DNA from: Acidovorax sp. 107
GTDB lineage: Bacteria; Pseudomonadota; Gammaproteobacteria; Burkholderiales; Burkholderiaceae_C
Assembly (NCBI RefSeq): GCF_003058055.1
Contig: NZ_QBTZ01000001.1
Coordinates: forward strand, 3,986,001 to 4,050,000
Length of the DNA stretch: 64,000 nucleotides
Direction of reading: 5' to 3'
Shown here: positions 1 through 9,472 of the stretch, piece by piece
Numbering within the stretch: the first letter of the stretch is position 1
Layout: each line of letters opens with the position of its first letter
Notes under the pieces: generated by a model
What the model was told of the DNA's origin: nothing
Seen by the model: only the letters and a program-made list of their open reading frames with translations
Databases searched by the model: none
Program-made: the position numbers and the translations under genes

Positions 1-594
1 TGCGGCTCCACCACCAACAACGCCGCCCGCCAGAAGGACGTGGCTTTTGCCGTGACCACCTACGTGGAAGAAGTGCGCACCGTGGTGAAGGCCAATTCGG
101 GCATCACCTCGATCAAGGACCTGAACGGCAAGACCGTGGCGACCACCACCGGCACAACCTCGGTGCAGACCCTGCGCAAGCACGAACGCGCTGGCGGCAT
201 CGACTTCAAGGAAGTGTTTGGCAAGGACCACGCTGACAGCTTCCTGATGCTGGAAACGGGCCGTGCCGACGCCTTCGTGATGGACGGTTCCATCCTGGCT
301 GCCAACGTTTCCAAGTCCAAGAACCCCGCCGACTACAAGATCGTGGGCGAAGTGCTGTCGGTGGAACCCATCGCTTGCATGCTGCGCAAGGACGACGCTG
401 CGTTCAAGAAGGCCGTGGATGACTCCATCAAGCGCCAGATCGCCGACGGTTCGCTGGCCAAGCTGTACGACAAGTGGTTCATGCAGCCCGTGCCACCGAC
501 CAACACCAAGATCGGCCTGCCGATGTCGGACGCTACCAAGGCTGCGTGGGCCTCGCCTAACGACAAGCCGATGGAAGACTACGCCAAGAAGTAA
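1..594 (+). CDS. gltI: Glutamate/aspartate ABC transporter substrate-binding protein (C-terminal part)
   Basis: The 5' end lies outside the window; 197 codons are visible and the frame is open from base 1. The protein is a periplasmic binding protein of SBP family 3, which captures acidic amino acids for the permease encoded downstream. The visible part includes the family pattern IKDLNGKTVATTTGTTS, the second-lobe segment GRADAFVMDGSILA, and a C-terminal LYDKWF motif typical of GltI-like proteins. It is followed by a hairpin terminator and then gltJKL on the same strand, the usual gene order. Substrate (glutamate/aspartate rather than another polar amino acid) is inferred from the permease pair and the overall resemblance. 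Confidence 0.88.
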   Translation, partial: CGSTTNNAARQKDVAFAVTTYVEEVRTVVKANSGITSIKDLNGKTVATTTGTTSVQTLRKHERAGGIDFKEVFGKDHADSFLMLETGRADAFVMDGSILAANVSKSKNPADYKIVGEVLSVEPIACMLRKDDAAFKKAVDDSIKRQIADGSLAKLYDKWFMQPVPPTNTKIGLPMSDATKAAWASPNDKPMEDYAKK

Positions 595-610
595 TCTTTG
601 CAACGCTTGT

Positions 611-645
611 GCCCCTTCGGCCAACCGGTTTGAAGGGGCTTTTTT
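611..645 (+). terminator. Hairpin terminator between gltI and gltJ
   Basis: A 7-bp stem (GCCCCTT at 611-617 with AAGGGGC at 633-639) is followed by a T-run. Its position after the binding-protein gene suggests partial termination, so that the binding protein is made in excess over the membrane components. The partial read-through is an inference. Confidence 0.7.
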
Positions 646-702
646 GTTGGGTCGGCCAAGGGTGGCGCCCAACGCATAACCAGAAATTAAAGGGGTGCTC
701 CT

Positions 703-1461
703 ATGAGTTGGGATTGGCAGGTGTTCTGCCAGGACACCATGGACCGGGAAGTGGTACAGGGCTGCTTTGGCAAGGGCGGCGATATCACCTACCTGGACTG
801 GATGCTGTCGGCCTGGGGCTGGACGGTGTCCGTTTCGCTGCTGGCCTTGCTGCTGGCGCTTGTGCTGGGTTCATTCATCGGTACGCTGCGCACCTTGCAG
901 GATCGCCCGATGATCGTCCGACTGGGCAATGCCTGGGTCGAGCTGTTTCGCAATATTCCGCTGCTGGTGCAGATCTTCCTGTGGTACCACGTGCTGCCCA
1001 GCCTGTTCCCGGTGCTGCGGGGCGTGCCCGGTTTTGCGCTGGTGGTGCTGGCGCTGGGCTTCTTCACCTCGGCACGGATTGCCGAGCAGGTGCGCTCGGG
1101 CATCCAGGCCCTGCCACGCGGCCAGCGTTATGCCGGTCTGGCCATGGGCTTCACCACGTTCCAGACCTACCGCTATGTGCTGCTGCCCATGGCGTTTCGC
1201 ATCATCATCCCGCCGCTGACCAGCGAGACGATGAACATCTTCAAGAATTCGTCCGTGGCGTTTGCGGTGTCGGTGGCCGAACTCACCATGTTCGCCATGC
1301 AGGCGCAGGAAGAGACCTCGCGCGGTATCGAGGTCTATCTGGCAGTGACCACGCTGTACATCATCTCGGCGTTTGCGATCAACCGCATCATGGCCTTCAT
1401 TGAAAAGCGCGCACGCATCCCGGGCATGGTCGTGAGTGGCGCGGCCGGAGGGGGGCATTGA
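703..1461 (+). CDS. gltJ: Glutamate/aspartate ABC transporter permease GltJ
   Basis: 252 residues. Inner-membrane permease of the HisM/GltJ family, one half of the transmembrane channel for periplasmic acidic amino acids. The N-terminus has the GltJ-type soluble segment (about residues 1-28), followed by several hydrophobic segments. The cytoplasmic EAA loop that contacts the ATPase is visible at about residues 127-150 (EQVRSGIQALPRGQ...AGLAMG). ATG is preceded by a GGGGTG-type ribosome site. The stop codon at 1459-1461 is one base from the gltK start, so the two are tightly coupled. Confidence 0.92.
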   Translation: MSWDWQVFCQDTMDREVVQGCFGKGGDITYLDWMLSAWGWTVSVSLLALLLALVLGSFIGTLRTLQDRPMIVRLGNAWVELFRNIPLLVQIFLWYHVLPSLFPVLRGVPGFALVVLALGFFTSARIAEQVRSGIQALPRGQRYAGLAMGFTTFQTYRYVLLPMAFRIIIPPLTSETMNIFKNSSVAFAVSVAELTMFAMQAQEETSRGIEVYLAVTTLYIISAFAINRIMAFIEKRARIPGMVVSGAAGGGH

Positions 1462-1462
1462 T

Positions 1463-2128
1463 ATGAATCTCGATTTCTCCTTCTACAACTGGGACCTGAT
1501 CTCCAACTTCGTGCTCAAGGGGCTGTACTTCAGCCTGATCCTCACGCTGGTGGCCACCATTGGGGGCGTGCTGTTCGGCACCGTGCTGGCGCTGATGCGC
1601 CTGTCGGGCAAGAAGTGGCTCGATGTGCCCGCCACCATCTACGTCAACGGCATGCGCTCCATTCCGCTGGTGATGGTGATCCTGTGGTTCTTCCTGCTGG
1701 TGCCGGCCATCATTGGCCGCCCCATTGGCGCGGAAGTGTCGGCGGTCGTCACCTTCATCGCCTTTGAGGCGGCGTACTTCAGCGAAATCATGCGCGCCGG
1801 TATCCAGTCCATCCCGCGCGGGCAGGTGTATGCCGGTCAGGCGCTGGGCATGACGTACAGCCAGAACATGAAGCTCGTGGTGCTGCCCCAGGCGTTCCGC
1901 AACATGCTGCCCGTGCTGCTCACGCAGACCATCATCCTGTTCCAGGACACGTCGCTGGTGTATGCCATCGGTGCCTACGACATGCTCAAGGGCTTTGAAG
2001 TGGCGGGCAAGAACTTTGGCCGTCCCATCGAGGCGTACCTGGCCGCTGCGGTTCTGTACTTCATCATGTGCTACGCGCTGTCCTGGGCCGTGAAGCGCCT
2101 ACACCAGAAGATCGCGATCATCCGCTGA
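1463..2128 (+). CDS. gltK: Glutamate/aspartate ABC transporter permease GltK
   Basis: 221 residues. Second inner-membrane permease, pairing with GltJ. It has hydrophobic segments from about residue 18 onward and an EAA loop at about residues 108-130 ([14 protein letters not shown]). The ATG at 1463 was chosen because it lies one base after the gltJ stop, has a purine-rich GGAGGGGGG stretch just upstream, and starts the family-typical [11 protein letters not shown] sequence. An in-frame upstream codon at 1436 would overlap gltJ and is less likely. Confidence 0.92.
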   Translation: MNLDFSFYNWDLISNFVLKGLYFSLILTLVATIGGVLFGTVLALMRLSGKKWLDVPATIYVNGMRSIPLVMVILWFFLLVPAIIGRPIGAEVSAVVTFIAFEAAYFSEIMRAGIQSIPRGQVYAGQALGMTYSQNMKLVVLPQAFRNMLPVLLTQTIILFQDTSLVYAIGAYDMLKGFEVAGKNFGRPIEAYLAAAVLYFIMCYALSWAVKRLHQKIAIIR

Positions 2129-2168
2129 TCGAGGCCGGTGCAAAAGAGATTGGATTGAGGAAAAAGAA

Positions 2169-2906
2169 ATGATCGAACTCAAAAACGTATCCAAGTGGTA
2201 TGGCCCGGTGCAGGTGCTCAACGAGTGCTCGGCCACCATCAACAAGGGTGAAGTGGTGGTGGTGTGCGGCCCGTCGGGCTCGGGCAAGTCCACGCTCATC
2301 AAGACCATCAACGCGCTCGAACCCTTCCAGAAGGGCGAGATCACGGTCGATGGCGTGAAGCTGCACGACCCCAGCACCAACCTGCCCAAGCTGCGCAGCC
2401 GCGTGGGCATGGTGTTCCAGCACTTCGAGCTGTTCCCCCACCTGTCGGTGACGGACAACCTGACCATTGCGCAGATCAAGGTGCTCGGCCGCAGTGCGGA
2501 CGACGCCAAGAAGCGCGGCCTCAAGATGCTGGAGCGCGTGGGCCTGATTGCGCACAAGGACAAGTTCCCGGGCCAGCTCTCGGGCGGCCAGCAGCAGCGT
2601 GTGGCCATTGCGCGCGCGCTCTCCATGGACCCCATCGTGATGCTGTTCGACGAACCCACGTCGGCGCTCGACCCTGAAATGGTCGGCGAAGTGCTGGACG
2701 TGATGGTGGGCCTGGCCAACGAAGGCATGACCATGATGTGCGTGACCCACGAAATGGGCTTTGCCCGCAAGGTGAGCAACCGCGTGATCTTCATGGACGT
2801 GGGCGGCAAGATCCTGGAAGACTGCTCGAAGGACGAGTTCTTCAACAACCCCGATGCGCGCCAGCCCCGCACCAAGGATTTTCTCAACAAGATCCTGCAG
2901 CACTGA
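2169..2906 (+). CDS. gltL: Glutamate/aspartate ABC transporter ATP-binding protein GltL
   Basis: 245 residues, full length for a polar amino-acid importer ATPase (GlnQ/GltL family). Motifs: Walker [10 protein letters not shown] near residue 34, Q-loop [10 protein letters not shown], signature LSGGQQQR near 137, Walker [14 protein letters not shown] near 157-169, and the switch histidine in VTHEMGF near 193. It hydrolyses ATP to drive uptake through GltJK. A GGAAAAAG site precedes the ATG. It is the last gene of the operon and is followed by a strong terminator. Confidence 0.94.
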   Translation: MIELKNVSKWYGPVQVLNECSATINKGEVVVVCGPSGSGKSTLIKTINALEPFQKGEITVDGVKLHDPSTNLPKLRSRVGMVFQHFELFPHLSVTDNLTIAQIKVLGRSADDAKKRGLKMLERVGLIAHKDKFPGQLSGGQQQRVAIARALSMDPIVMLFDEPTSALDPEMVGEVLDVMVGLANEGMTMMCVTHEMGFARKVSNRVIFMDVGGKILEDCSKDEFFNNPDARQPRTKDFLNKILQH

Positions 2907-2946
2907 ACGGTGCCTTGCATCCGCATCCGCAAGCTGCGGTATTACG

Positions 2947-2975
2947 AAAAAAGCGCTCCGAGGAGCGCTTTTTTC
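2947..2975 (+). terminator. Rho-independent terminator after gltL
   Basis: A near-perfect hairpin: AAAAAAGCGCTCC, a GA turn, then GGAGCGCTTTTTT. The A-run and T-run make it potentially bidirectional, serving gltIJKL on the plus strand and the convergent rpiR-type gene on the minus strand. Confidence 0.85.
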
Positions 2976-3013
2976 ATGGACCCAGCAGTGCCGACAATGC
3001 CTTGGCGCGCAGG

Positions 3014-3934
3014 TTAGCGCTTGCCTCGCCGACCGGCTGGCGTGTGGCCTTCCACAATGAGCTGGGACTCAAAATCCGTCCACAGGTCGTCGCGCCGTTT
3101 CAGCGCCTCGGACACCGCCTTGTGCCGAAGCTGCGCCACGGCCGACACCAGCGCATTGCACAGGAAGAACGCGGCGGTGTACGAGTCGAACGGCGACGCG
3201 TTGGACGTGCGCACCTGCAGCCGGTGGTGAGACAGCGCGGCCAAGGGCGCTGCGGCGCTGTCGGTGATGGCCAGCACCTGGGCGCCCGCGTCGCGAAAGC
3301 GCTGCGCCACTTTCACCGGCCCGCTCGCGTAGCGGCGGATGCTGAACACCAGCAGGGCGTCCTCGGGCTGGATCCACAGCAGCTGGTCGGTGGCGTCCAC
3401 GGCGCCAGCCCCCAGTTCGTGCACGCCAGGGCGGCACATGTTCAGGTGCAGCGCCAGCCAGGCGGCCACCGGGGCGCTGTTGATCTGTGCCAGCACAAAA
3501 ATGCGTCCCTTGCCCTGCGCGATGCGCGCGACCATGGCCTCGAAGGCCGCCATGTCCAGCCCGTCGCGCGTGGTGGTGAGGTTGTGCTGGTCGTGCAGCA
3601 GCGCATCGTCCACGCACTGCTGCAGGCTGCGCCGGGTGCCGATGGTGACCGGTGCGCGCTGCCCCGCCGTTTGCAGCAGGGCGGTGACCTCGGCCCGCGC
3701 CTCGCGCTGCGCCTCGGCATAGCTGCCGTAGCCCAGCTTGGCAAACAGCCGCACCACCGTCGATGCACTGGTGCCGGTGCGGGCTGCGAGGGCCGTGGCG
3801 GACTCCAGCAGGGCATGGGGGTAGTCGCGCCCCAGCGCCTCGGCCAATGCACGTTCGCTCGCGGTCAGGTCGGCGTCCTGGCGGGCCAGCCGCTCGGTCA
3901 GCAAGGCGGTGGATTCTTGCAATGATGATTTCAT
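3014..3934 (-). CDS. MurR/RpiR family transcriptional regulator
   Basis: 306 residues. The N-terminal HTH_6 domain (about 1-80) contains the recognition region TGTSASTVVRLFAKLGYGSYAEAQ. A SIS sugar/phospho-ligand-type domain follows at about 125-270 (GRIFVLAQINSAPVAAW; DALLVFSIRRYASG). The open frame runs further upstream past the promoter, but the ATG at 3934 gives the natural family N-terminus (MKSSLQESTALL) and lies beside the AT-rich intergenic region. It is divergent from the M20 peptidase and Bug receptor genes, so it probably controls them, with a metabolite as inducer. The SIS ligand cannot be read from sequence. Confidence 0.85.
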   Translation of the reverse strand: MKSSLQESTALLTERLARQDADLTASERALAEALGRDYPHALLESATALAARTGTSASTVVRLFAKLGYGSYAEAQREARAEVTALLQTAGQRAPVTIGTRRSLQQCVDDALLHDQHNLTTTRDGLDMAAFEAMVARIAQGKGRIFVLAQINSAPVAAWLALHLNMCRPGVHELGAGAVDATDQLLWIQPEDALLVFSIRRYASGPVKVAQRFRDAGAQVLAITDSAAAPLAALSHHRLQVRTSNASPFDSYTAAFFLCNALVSAVAQLRHKAVSEALKRRDDLWTDFESQLIVEGHTPAGRRGKR

Positions 3935-4033
3935 AAAATACTCATTTGTGCAAAATACGTTGCAAAACCCGGAGTCACATACAACACTGCGACCCAAATT
4001 TTGCCCCCACTCGGGCGTTGCCCAAGGACAAAG
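3935..4033. promoter_or_regulatory. Divergent promoter region between rpiR-type regulator and M20 peptidase
   Basis: A 99-bp intergenic region, AT-rich at its left end (the stretch around 3931-3965), between two divergently transcribed genes. It must hold the promoters for both. I could not assign convincing -35/-10 pairs or the operator by eye. An AAGGAC ribosome site for the plus-strand gene is at 4024-4029. Confidence 0.45.
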
Positions 4034-5215
4034 ATGCTCAATACCCTGAACGAAACCCGACTGCCGGTGCATGCGCAGGTGCTGGACTGGCTGGCCCGGC
4101 AGCAGCAGGCCATGCAAGACCTGTTGCAAAAAGTGGTCAACATCGAGAGCGGCAGCCGCAATGAAGCGGGCGTGACGGCGGTGGCGCATGCTTTGGCAGA
4201 GCGCCTGCAGGCGGCCGGTGTGCCCGTGCAGTTCGAGCCCGTGCCCGGCTACGGCGTGCTGCTGCACGCGCAGGTCAACCCTGCGGAAGCTGCGGACACC
4301 GGCGGCGCCCCCATCATCCTCATGGGGCACATGGACACGGTGTTTCCAGATGGCACGGTGGCCAAGCGCCCCTACCGCGAAGAAGCGGGGCGCGCCTATG
4401 GCCCCGGCGTGGCCGACATGAAGTCGGGCCTGGTGCTCAACGTGTTTGTCGCCGAGGCCTTTGCACGCTGCGGCGGGCTGAAGGCGCCGCTGCACCTGTT
4501 CTTCTCGTGCGACGAAGAGGTCGGCTCGCCCGCCACGCGCGACCTCATCATGGCCCGAGTGCGTGGCGCGCGTGCGGTGTTCAATGCCGAGCCCGGCCGC
4601 GTGAGCGGCAACGTGGTCACCAGCCGCAAGGGCTCGATGGTGGTGGAGTTCGAGGTGCAGGGCGTGGCCGCACATGCGGGCATCAACCACGCTGCAGGTG
4701 CCAGCGCCATTGAGGCCCTGGCCCGCAAGACCCTGGCGCTGCATGCGCTGACCGATCCGGCCACGGGCATCACCTGCAACGTGGGTGTGGTGCAGGGCGG
4801 CATCGTGCCCAACATGGTGGCCCCCCATGCCCGTGCCGAGGTGGACTTGCGCTTCACGGCCGACACCAACCCCGACGACCTGCTGGAGCGCGTGCGCGCC
4901 ATCGTCGAAGAGGAGTCCGTGCCCCGCACCCAGGGCCGCATCACCACCGCGCGCCGCTCCCTGCCCATGAAGCCCACGCCCGACTACCTGCTGGCGCTGT
5001 ACCAGCAGGGCGCCTGTTCACTGGGCTTTGAGGTGCAAGGTGAGTTCACCGGCGGCGCGGCCGACAGCGGCCTCACCGCCTCGGTGGGCGTGCCCACCCT
5101 GTGCGCCACCGGCCCCGTGGGCGGCCATCCGCACACCGAACGCGAGTACTGCGAGCTGTCCACCTTCGTGCCCCGCGCGCAAGCCGTGGCACTGGCGGTG
5201 CTGGCACACCCCTGA
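4034..5215 (+). CDS. M20 family metallopeptidase (carboxypeptidase G2/glutamate carboxypeptidase-like)
   Basis: 393 residues. Zinc-dependent hydrolase of the ArgE/DapE/CPG2 type. The metal-ligand pattern is complete: GHMDTVF near residue 97, bridging Asp in VADMKSG near 127, the catalytic pair in CDEEVGS near 160, and a C-terminal His in GGHPHTERE near 364. A dimerisation domain lies at about 195-310 (VAAHAGINHAAGASAIEAL). No signal peptide, so it is cytoplasmic. The ATG at 4034 has AAGGAC upstream. It sits directly before a Bug solute receptor and opposite an RpiR regulator, which suggests catabolism of an imported N-acyl or glutamyl-type substrate (inference). Confidence 0.85.
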   Translation: MLNTLNETRLPVHAQVLDWLARQQQAMQDLLQKVVNIESGSRNEAGVTAVAHALAERLQAAGVPVQFEPVPGYGVLLHAQVNPAEAADTGGAPIILMGHMDTVFPDGTVAKRPYREEAGRAYGPGVADMKSGLVLNVFVAEAFARCGGLKAPLHLFFSCDEEVGSPATRDLIMARVRGARAVFNAEPGRVSGNVVTSRKGSMVVEFEVQGVAAHAGINHAAGASAIEALARKTLALHALTDPATGITCNVGVVQGGIVPNMVAPHARAEVDLRFTADTNPDDLLERVRAIVEEESVPRTQGRITTARRSLPMKPTPDYLLALYQQGACSLGFEVQGEFTGGAADSGLTASVGVPTLCATGPVGGHPHTEREYCELSTFVPRAQAVALAVLAHP

Positions 5216-5271
5216 TTCTTTCCGTCCCTGTTGGATCTGTTTTGACCCGTTTTCTGAGTTCCTTGACTGCC

Positions 5272-6261
5272 ATGACCGCCACACCTTCCCGCCGCCACCT
5301 CCTGACCACCGGCCTGGGCCTTGCAGGCCTTGCTGCATTGCCCGCCCTGGCGCAGGACAAGTTCCCTTCGCGCCCGATCACGCTGGTCGTGCCGTTCCCG
5401 CCCGGCGGGTCAGTGGACATCATGGCGCGCCAGTATTCCGAGCCGCTGTCGCGCGCTCTGGGCGTGCCCATCATTGTCGAAAACCGCGCAGGCGCCGGGG
5501 GCTCGGTCGGTGCGCTGTATGTGGCGCGCGCCAGGCCCGATGGCTACACGCTCGTGGTCTCGTCGCAAAGCAGTCACCTGGCCAACCCGCTCACGCAGCC
5601 CAAGGTGGGCTATGACGCGGTCAAAGACTTCGAGAACATCGCCATCCTGGGCCGCCAGCCCAACGCGCTGGTGGTGCACAGCAGCCTGCCCTTCAAGACC
5701 TTCAAGGAGTTCATCGATTACGCCAAGAAGAACCCTGGCAAGCTCAACTACGGCAGCGGCGGCGTGGGCAGCATGGGCCAGCTCAACGTGGAAATGCTCA
5801 AGGTCTCCACGGGCGTGTTCACCACCCACATCCCTTACCGGGGCGGCACACCGCTCATCACCGGCGTGCTGGCCAACGAGGTGCAGTTCATCCTCGACAA
5901 CCTGGTCATCATGTTGCCCCACATCCAGGCCGGCAAAGTGCGCGCCTTGGCCGTGGCCTCCGACCAGCGCTTGCCTCAGCTGCCCGATGTGCCCACCTTT
6001 GCCGAAGTGGGTTACCCCGAGCTGAACCTCACCTCCTGGACCGGTCTGGCCGCCCCTGCCGGCACGCCCGAGGCTGTGGTGCAGACCCTGTCCAAGGCCG
6101 TGCGCCAGGTGGCCACGTCGCCCGCCATGGTGGCCAACCTCAAGGACCGGGGGGTGATCGTGCCGGAAGAGATGCCGCCCGCTGCGTTTGAAAAGATGAT
6201 GGCCGACCGGCTGGTGAAGTTCGGCGCAGTCGTCAAACGTGCAGGCATCACGGCCGAATAA
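5272..6261 (+). CDS. Bug-family tripartite tricarboxylate transporter substrate-binding protein
   Basis: 329 residues. Periplasmic receptor of the TctC/Bug family. The N-terminus MTATPSRRHLLTTG carries an SRRHLL motif resembling twin-arginine signals, followed by a hydrophobic stretch and a likely cleavage after ALA. Mature-protein hallmarks are RPITLVVPFPPGGSVDIMAR, VVENRAGAGGSVGA and the conserved PFKTFKEFIDYAKKNPGKLNYGSGG region (quoted in part). No tctA/tctB membrane genes are nearby, as is common for Bug orphans. It lies 56 bases after the M20 gene and is probably co-transcribed, so the ligand may be the peptidase substrate. Confidence 0.9.
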   Translation: MTATPSRRHLLTTGLGLAGLAALPALAQDKFPSRPITLVVPFPPGGSVDIMARQYSEPLSRALGVPIIVENRAGAGGSVGALYVARARPDGYTLVVSSQSSHLANPLTQPKVGYDAVKDFENIAILGRQPNALVVHSSLPFKTFKEFIDYAKKNPGKLNYGSGGVGSMGQLNVEMLKVSTGVFTTHIPYRGGTPLITGVLANEVQFILDNLVIMLPHIQAGKVRALAVASDQRLPQLPDVPTFAEVGYPELNLTSWTGLAAPAGTPEAVVQTLSKAVRQVATSPAMVANLKDRGVIVPEEMPPAAFEKMMADRLVKFGAVVKRAGITAE

Positions 6262-6314
6262 ACCGGTCCACCTGTCCGTAGCGCACCTGCTTTGAGTCAT
6301 TGTGTGCGGTAGCG

Positions 6315-6352
6315 TTACGGCCATATGCCTTGCAAGCTATGAAAATGAGAGT
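6315..6352 (-). repeat. Degenerate copy of the dispersed imperfect palindrome (between Bug gene and pyrC)
   Basis: The forward strand reads GGTAGCGTTACGG..ATATGCCT, then GCAAGCTATGAAAATGAG. This parallels the copy inside dapF (GGTAGCGCTAGAGG..ATATGCCT). It lies just upstream of pyrC. Weak copy; membership rests on this partial match. Confidence 0.45.
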
Positions 6353-6391
6353 GTTTGGGCGCCTCGTGCCCACAATGGGACAATCACGCCC

Positions 6392-7432
6392 ATGACTGCA
6401 GCCCCCCAAACCCTCACCATCACCCGCCCCGACGACTGGCACCTGCATGTGCGCGACGGCGAGCCTCTGCACACCGTCGTGCCGCACACCGCCGCCCAGT
6501 TCGGCCGCGCGATCATCATGCCCAACCTGCGCCCACCGGTCACCACGGCCGAGCAGGCCCTGGCGTACAAGCAGCGCATCCTGGCCGCCGTGCCCGCTGG
6601 CATGAGCTTCGAGCCGCTGATGACGCTGTACCTGACGGACAACCTGCCGCCCGAAGAAATCGCGCGCGCCAAGGCCGCTGGCGTGGTGGCCTGCAAGCTC
6701 TACCCCGCAGGCGCCACCACCAACAGCGATGCGGGCGTGACTGACATCCGCAAGACCTATAAAACGCTCGAAGCCATGCAGAAGGCCGGCATGCTGCTGC
6801 TGGTGCACGGCGAGGTGACCAGCAGTGACATCGATCTGTTCGACCGCGAGGCCGTGTTCATCGAGCAGCAACTCATCCCGCTGCGCCGCGACTTCCCCGA
6901 GCTGAAGATCGTCTTCGAGCACATCACCACCAAGGACGCCGCTGACTACGTGATGCAGGCTGACCGCTACACGGCCGCCACCATCACCGCGCACCACCTG
7001 CTGTACAACCGCAACGCCATCTTTGTGGGCGGCGTGCGCCCGCACTACTACTGCCTGCCCGTGCTCAAGCGCGAAACGCACCGCGTGGCCCTGGTGCAGG
7101 CCGCCACCAGTGGCAGCAGCAAGTTCTTCCTGGGCACCGACAGCGCGCCGCACCCCGCGCACCTCAAGGAGCACGCCACCGGCTGTGCCGGCTGCTACAC
7201 CGCCCACGCGGCCATCGAGATGTATGCCGAGGCATTCGACAACGCGGGCGCGCTCGACCAGCTCGAAGGCTTTGCCAGCTTCCACGGCCCGGACTTCTAC
7301 AGCCTGCCGCGCAACACCGGCACCATCACTCTGCGCCGCGAGTCATGGACGCCACCCGACAGCTTTGCCTTTGGCGAAGCCGAACTCAAGCCCCTGCGCG
7401 CCGGTGAAGCCCTGCCGTGGCGGCTGGTGTAA
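6392..7432 (+). CDS. pyrC: Dihydroorotase (PyrC, type II)
   Basis: 346 residues, the length of E. coli PyrC. Catalyses reversible cyclisation of N-carbamoyl-aspartate to dihydroorotate in pyrimidine synthesis. The zinc motif HLHVRDG is at residues 17-23. The carboxylated Lys lies in [14 protein letters not shown] near 100, further ligands are in LLVHGE and FEHITTKDA, and the active-site Asp is in FLGTDSAPH. The ATG at 6392 gives the standard [19 protein letters not shown] start; the open frame extends upstream without homology. It overlaps the following DUF3025 gene by 16 bases. Confidence 0.95.
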   Translation: MTAAPQTLTITRPDDWHLHVRDGEPLHTVVPHTAAQFGRAIIMPNLRPPVTTAEQALAYKQRILAAVPAGMSFEPLMTLYLTDNLPPEEIARAKAAGVVACKLYPAGATTNSDAGVTDIRKTYKTLEAMQKAGMLLLVHGEVTSSDIDLFDREAVFIEQQLIPLRRDFPELKIVFEHITTKDAADYVMQADRYTAATITAHHLLYNRNAIFVGGVRPHYYCLPVLKRETHRVALVQAATSGSSKFFLGTDSAPHPAHLKEHATGCAGCYTAHAAIEMYAEAFDNAGALDQLEGFASFHGPDFYSLPRNTGTITLRRESWTPPDSFAFGEAELKPLRAGEALPWRLV

Positions 7433-8190
7433 GTCAGCCTTTCGACGCCATCGACTGGAGCGCTCCCTGGCTGGCGCCGTGGCGCGCCCAGGGCCAACCC
7501 CTGGCCCAGCAGCTGCTGCAGGATGACCCATCGGTGCACCAGGCATTGCAGACCGCAGCGCCACAGGCTGCCCCGGTGGTCTTTGTGCCCCAGTCCGACC
7601 TGCCCGAAGGCACCGCCTACGAGCAATACATCTGGGACACCCGCCGCGTGCCCACGCGCGACAACCTGCACGACTTCTTCAACGGCCTGGTCTGGCTGCA
7701 GTTTCCGCGCACCAAGCGGCGGCTGAACCAGCTGCAGGCCCAGGCCATTGCCGCCGATGGCGTGCAAGCCGTGCGCGGGCCGCTGCGCGATGCCCTCACG
7801 GTGTTCGATGAAAACGGCGCACTGCTGCAGGCGCCCGATGCCCTGTGGGGTGCGCTCCGGGCGCGAGACTGGCAGCGCCTGTTCATCGACCTGCGCCCGC
7901 TGTGGGCCGAGGCCCGGCTGGTGTTGTTCGGGCATGCGTTGCTTGAAAAGCTGGTTTTTCCGCGAAAACCCATGGTGGCGCACGTATTTCAAGTGCCGGT
8001 AGCTATGAATTCAATAGCAAATGTGGATGGATGGCTGGCCGATCAGGTCGATGCAGCGGCATGGTCCACCAAGCCCTTCACACCGCTGCCGGTGCTGGGC
8101 GTGCCCGGCTGGTGGTCTGCCAACGAGGCGCCGGGCTTCTATGACGATGCGCAGGTGTTCCGGCCCTTGCGGGCAGCGCCTGTGCCGTAA
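7417..8190 (+). CDS. DUF3025 domain-containing protein
   Basis: 257 residues with a GTG start inside the end of pyrC; no later in-frame start would keep the conserved N-terminal part. Conserved stretches include [39 protein letters not shown] and VFDENGALL, which I recognise as the DUF3025 family of unknown function. It is probably translated by coupling to pyrC. The segment around residues 190-203 ([11 protein letters not shown]) is encoded by an AT-richer copy of the dispersed repeat. No signal peptide or membrane segment seen. Confidence 0.8.
   Translation: MAAGVSQPFDAIDWSAPWLAPWRAQGQPLAQQLLQDDPSVHQALQTAAPQAAPVVFVPQSDLPEGTAYEQYIWDTRRVPTRDNLHDFFNGLVWLQFPRTKRRLNQLQAQAIAADGVQAVRGPLRDALTVFDENGALLQAPDALWGALRARDWQRLFIDLRPLWAEARLVLFGHALLEKLVFPRKPMVAHVFQVPVAMNSIANVDGWLADQVDAAAWSTKPFTPLPVLGVPGWWSANEAPGFYDDAQVFRPLRAAPVP
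7989..8024 (-). repeat. Partial copy of the dispersed repeat inside the DUF3025 gene
   Basis: Minus-strand reading ATTTGCTATTGAATTCATAG then CTACCGGC matches the first half (GCT..AATT.ATAGCT) of the element. It is in frame and encodes residues near 190-203 of the DUF3025 protein. The inner part GCTAT-GAATTC-AATAGC is itself nearly palindromic. Confidence 0.55.
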
Positions 8191-8373
8191 TTCCCGCCAA
8201 GCCTTGTGTGATAAGGCCTTGGCCGGGGTTTGCACCTACCATAGCGCGATGCAATCGCGGCCATGGGGCGGGTGCCTTTGCCACCCAGGGTGGCGGCGCT
8301 TGAAGCGCGGCACCCGGCCCCCATCTGAGCCAGCAAACACTTGTTGTTGTTTACCCCACGGAGAAACCATTCC

Positions 8374-9252
8374 ATGAAGCGGATCCTTTTGTTTGTGATG
8401 ACCAACCTGGCCGTCGTTGTCGTGCTGGGGGTGGTGGCCAGCCTGCTGGGCGTCAACCGCTACCTCACGGCCAACGGCCTGAACCTGGGCGCGCTGCTGG
8501 GCTTCGCGCTGGTCATGGGTTTTGGCGGCGCGATCATCTCGCTGCTCATCAGCAAGCCCATGGCCAAGTGGACCTCGGGCGTGCGCGTGATCGACGGCTC
8601 CGGCTCGCCCGACGAGCGCTGGATCGTCGAGACGGTGCGCAAGTTCGCCGACCAGGCTCAGATCGGCATGCCCGAAGTCGGTATCTTTGAAGGCGACCCC
8701 AATGCGTTCGCCACGGGCGCGTTCAAGAACTCGGCGCTGGTGGCCGTGTCCACCGGCCTGCTGCAGGGCATGACCCGCGACGAGGTCGAGGCCGTGATCG
8801 GCCATGAGGTGGCCCACATCGCCAACGGCGACATGGTGACCATGACGCTGATCCAGGGCGTGATGAACACCTTTGTGGTGTTCCTGTCGCGTGTCATCGG
8901 CTACGCGGTGGACAGCTTTCTGCGCAAGAACGACGAGAACAGCTCGGGCCCTGGCATCGGCTACTACGTGACCACCATCGTGCTCGACATCGTGCTGGGC
9001 TTTGTGGCCGCGATGATCGTGGCCTGGTTCAGCCGCCAGCGCGAGTTCCGCGCCGACGCAGGCGCTGCCCAGCTGATGGGCCGCCGCCAGCCCATGATCA
9101 ACGCGCTGGCCCGCCTGGGCGGCATGCACCCCGGCGAGCTGCCCAAGAGCGTGGCCGCCATGGGCATTGCCGGTGGCATTGGCAAGCTGTTCAGCACCCA
9201 CCCACCCATCGAAGAGCGCATTGCTGCGCTGCAAAACGCACAGCAGCAATAA
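8374..9252 (+). CDS. htpX: Membrane zinc protease HtpX
   Basis: 292 residues. M48B heat-shock protease of the inner membrane, involved in membrane-protein quality control. Two N-terminal hydrophobic segments (about 4-24 and 34-58), the zinc motif HEVAH near residue 143, two more hydrophobic segments (about 153-175 and 193-217), then the third-ligand region [13 protein letters not shown]. The ATG at 8374 follows an ACGGAGA ribosome site at 8359-8365. It is a single-gene unit ending in a strong terminator. I could not identify a convincing heat-shock promoter in the 183 bases upstream. Confidence 0.93.
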   Translation: MKRILLFVMTNLAVVVVLGVVASLLGVNRYLTANGLNLGALLGFALVMGFGGAIISLLISKPMAKWTSGVRVIDGSGSPDERWIVETVRKFADQAQIGMPEVGIFEGDPNAFATGAFKNSALVAVSTGLLQGMTRDEVEAVIGHEVAHIANGDMVTMTLIQGVMNTFVVFLSRVIGYAVDSFLRKNDENSSGPGIGYYVTTIVLDIVLGFVAAMIVAWFSRQREFRADAGAAQLMGRRQPMINALARLGGMHPGELPKSVAAMGIAGGIGKLFSTHPPIEERIAALQNAQQQ

Positions 9253-9286
9253 GCAGCGCCGGGCGCACCGCCTTCTCGGCCTCCAG

Positions 9287-9325
9287 GGCCGCCACAGTCT
9301 TGCACTGTGGCGGCCTTTGGTTTTT
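9287..9325 (+). terminator. Rho-independent terminator after htpX
   Basis: A perfect 12-bp stem (GGCCGCCACAGT at 9287-9298 with its complement at 9304-9315), a 5-base loop, then TTTGGTTTTT. Confidence 0.9.
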
Positions 9326-9472
9326 GCGCCCGCGCTGTTGCTTTGCCGCTCCTGCAATGGGGGGCATCTTGTGGGGCGGATCAAGGACTTGTAACCTTTT
9401 GTCTAGACCACGCAGGCGGCTGCCGAAGCGGACCCCGTTGCGTTGCCCCTTTCATCTTCACGAGGGCCTCCC

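Noticed and set aside
2738..3925. A 395-codon plus-strand frame over the end of gltL and the rpiR-type gene
   Set aside because: It reads through a strong terminator and has Arg/His/Gly-rich shadow composition.
3935..4828. Upstream extension of the RpiR-type frame to 4828
   Set aside because: The extension is antisense to the M20 peptidase and passes through the divergent promoter region; family N-terminus begins at 3934.
9403..9430. Possible sigma-28 promoter (CTAGA...GCCGAAGC) before the chemoreceptor at 9473
   Set aside because: The spacing is one base short and both boxes deviate from TAAA and GCCGATAA; not strong enough to annotate.
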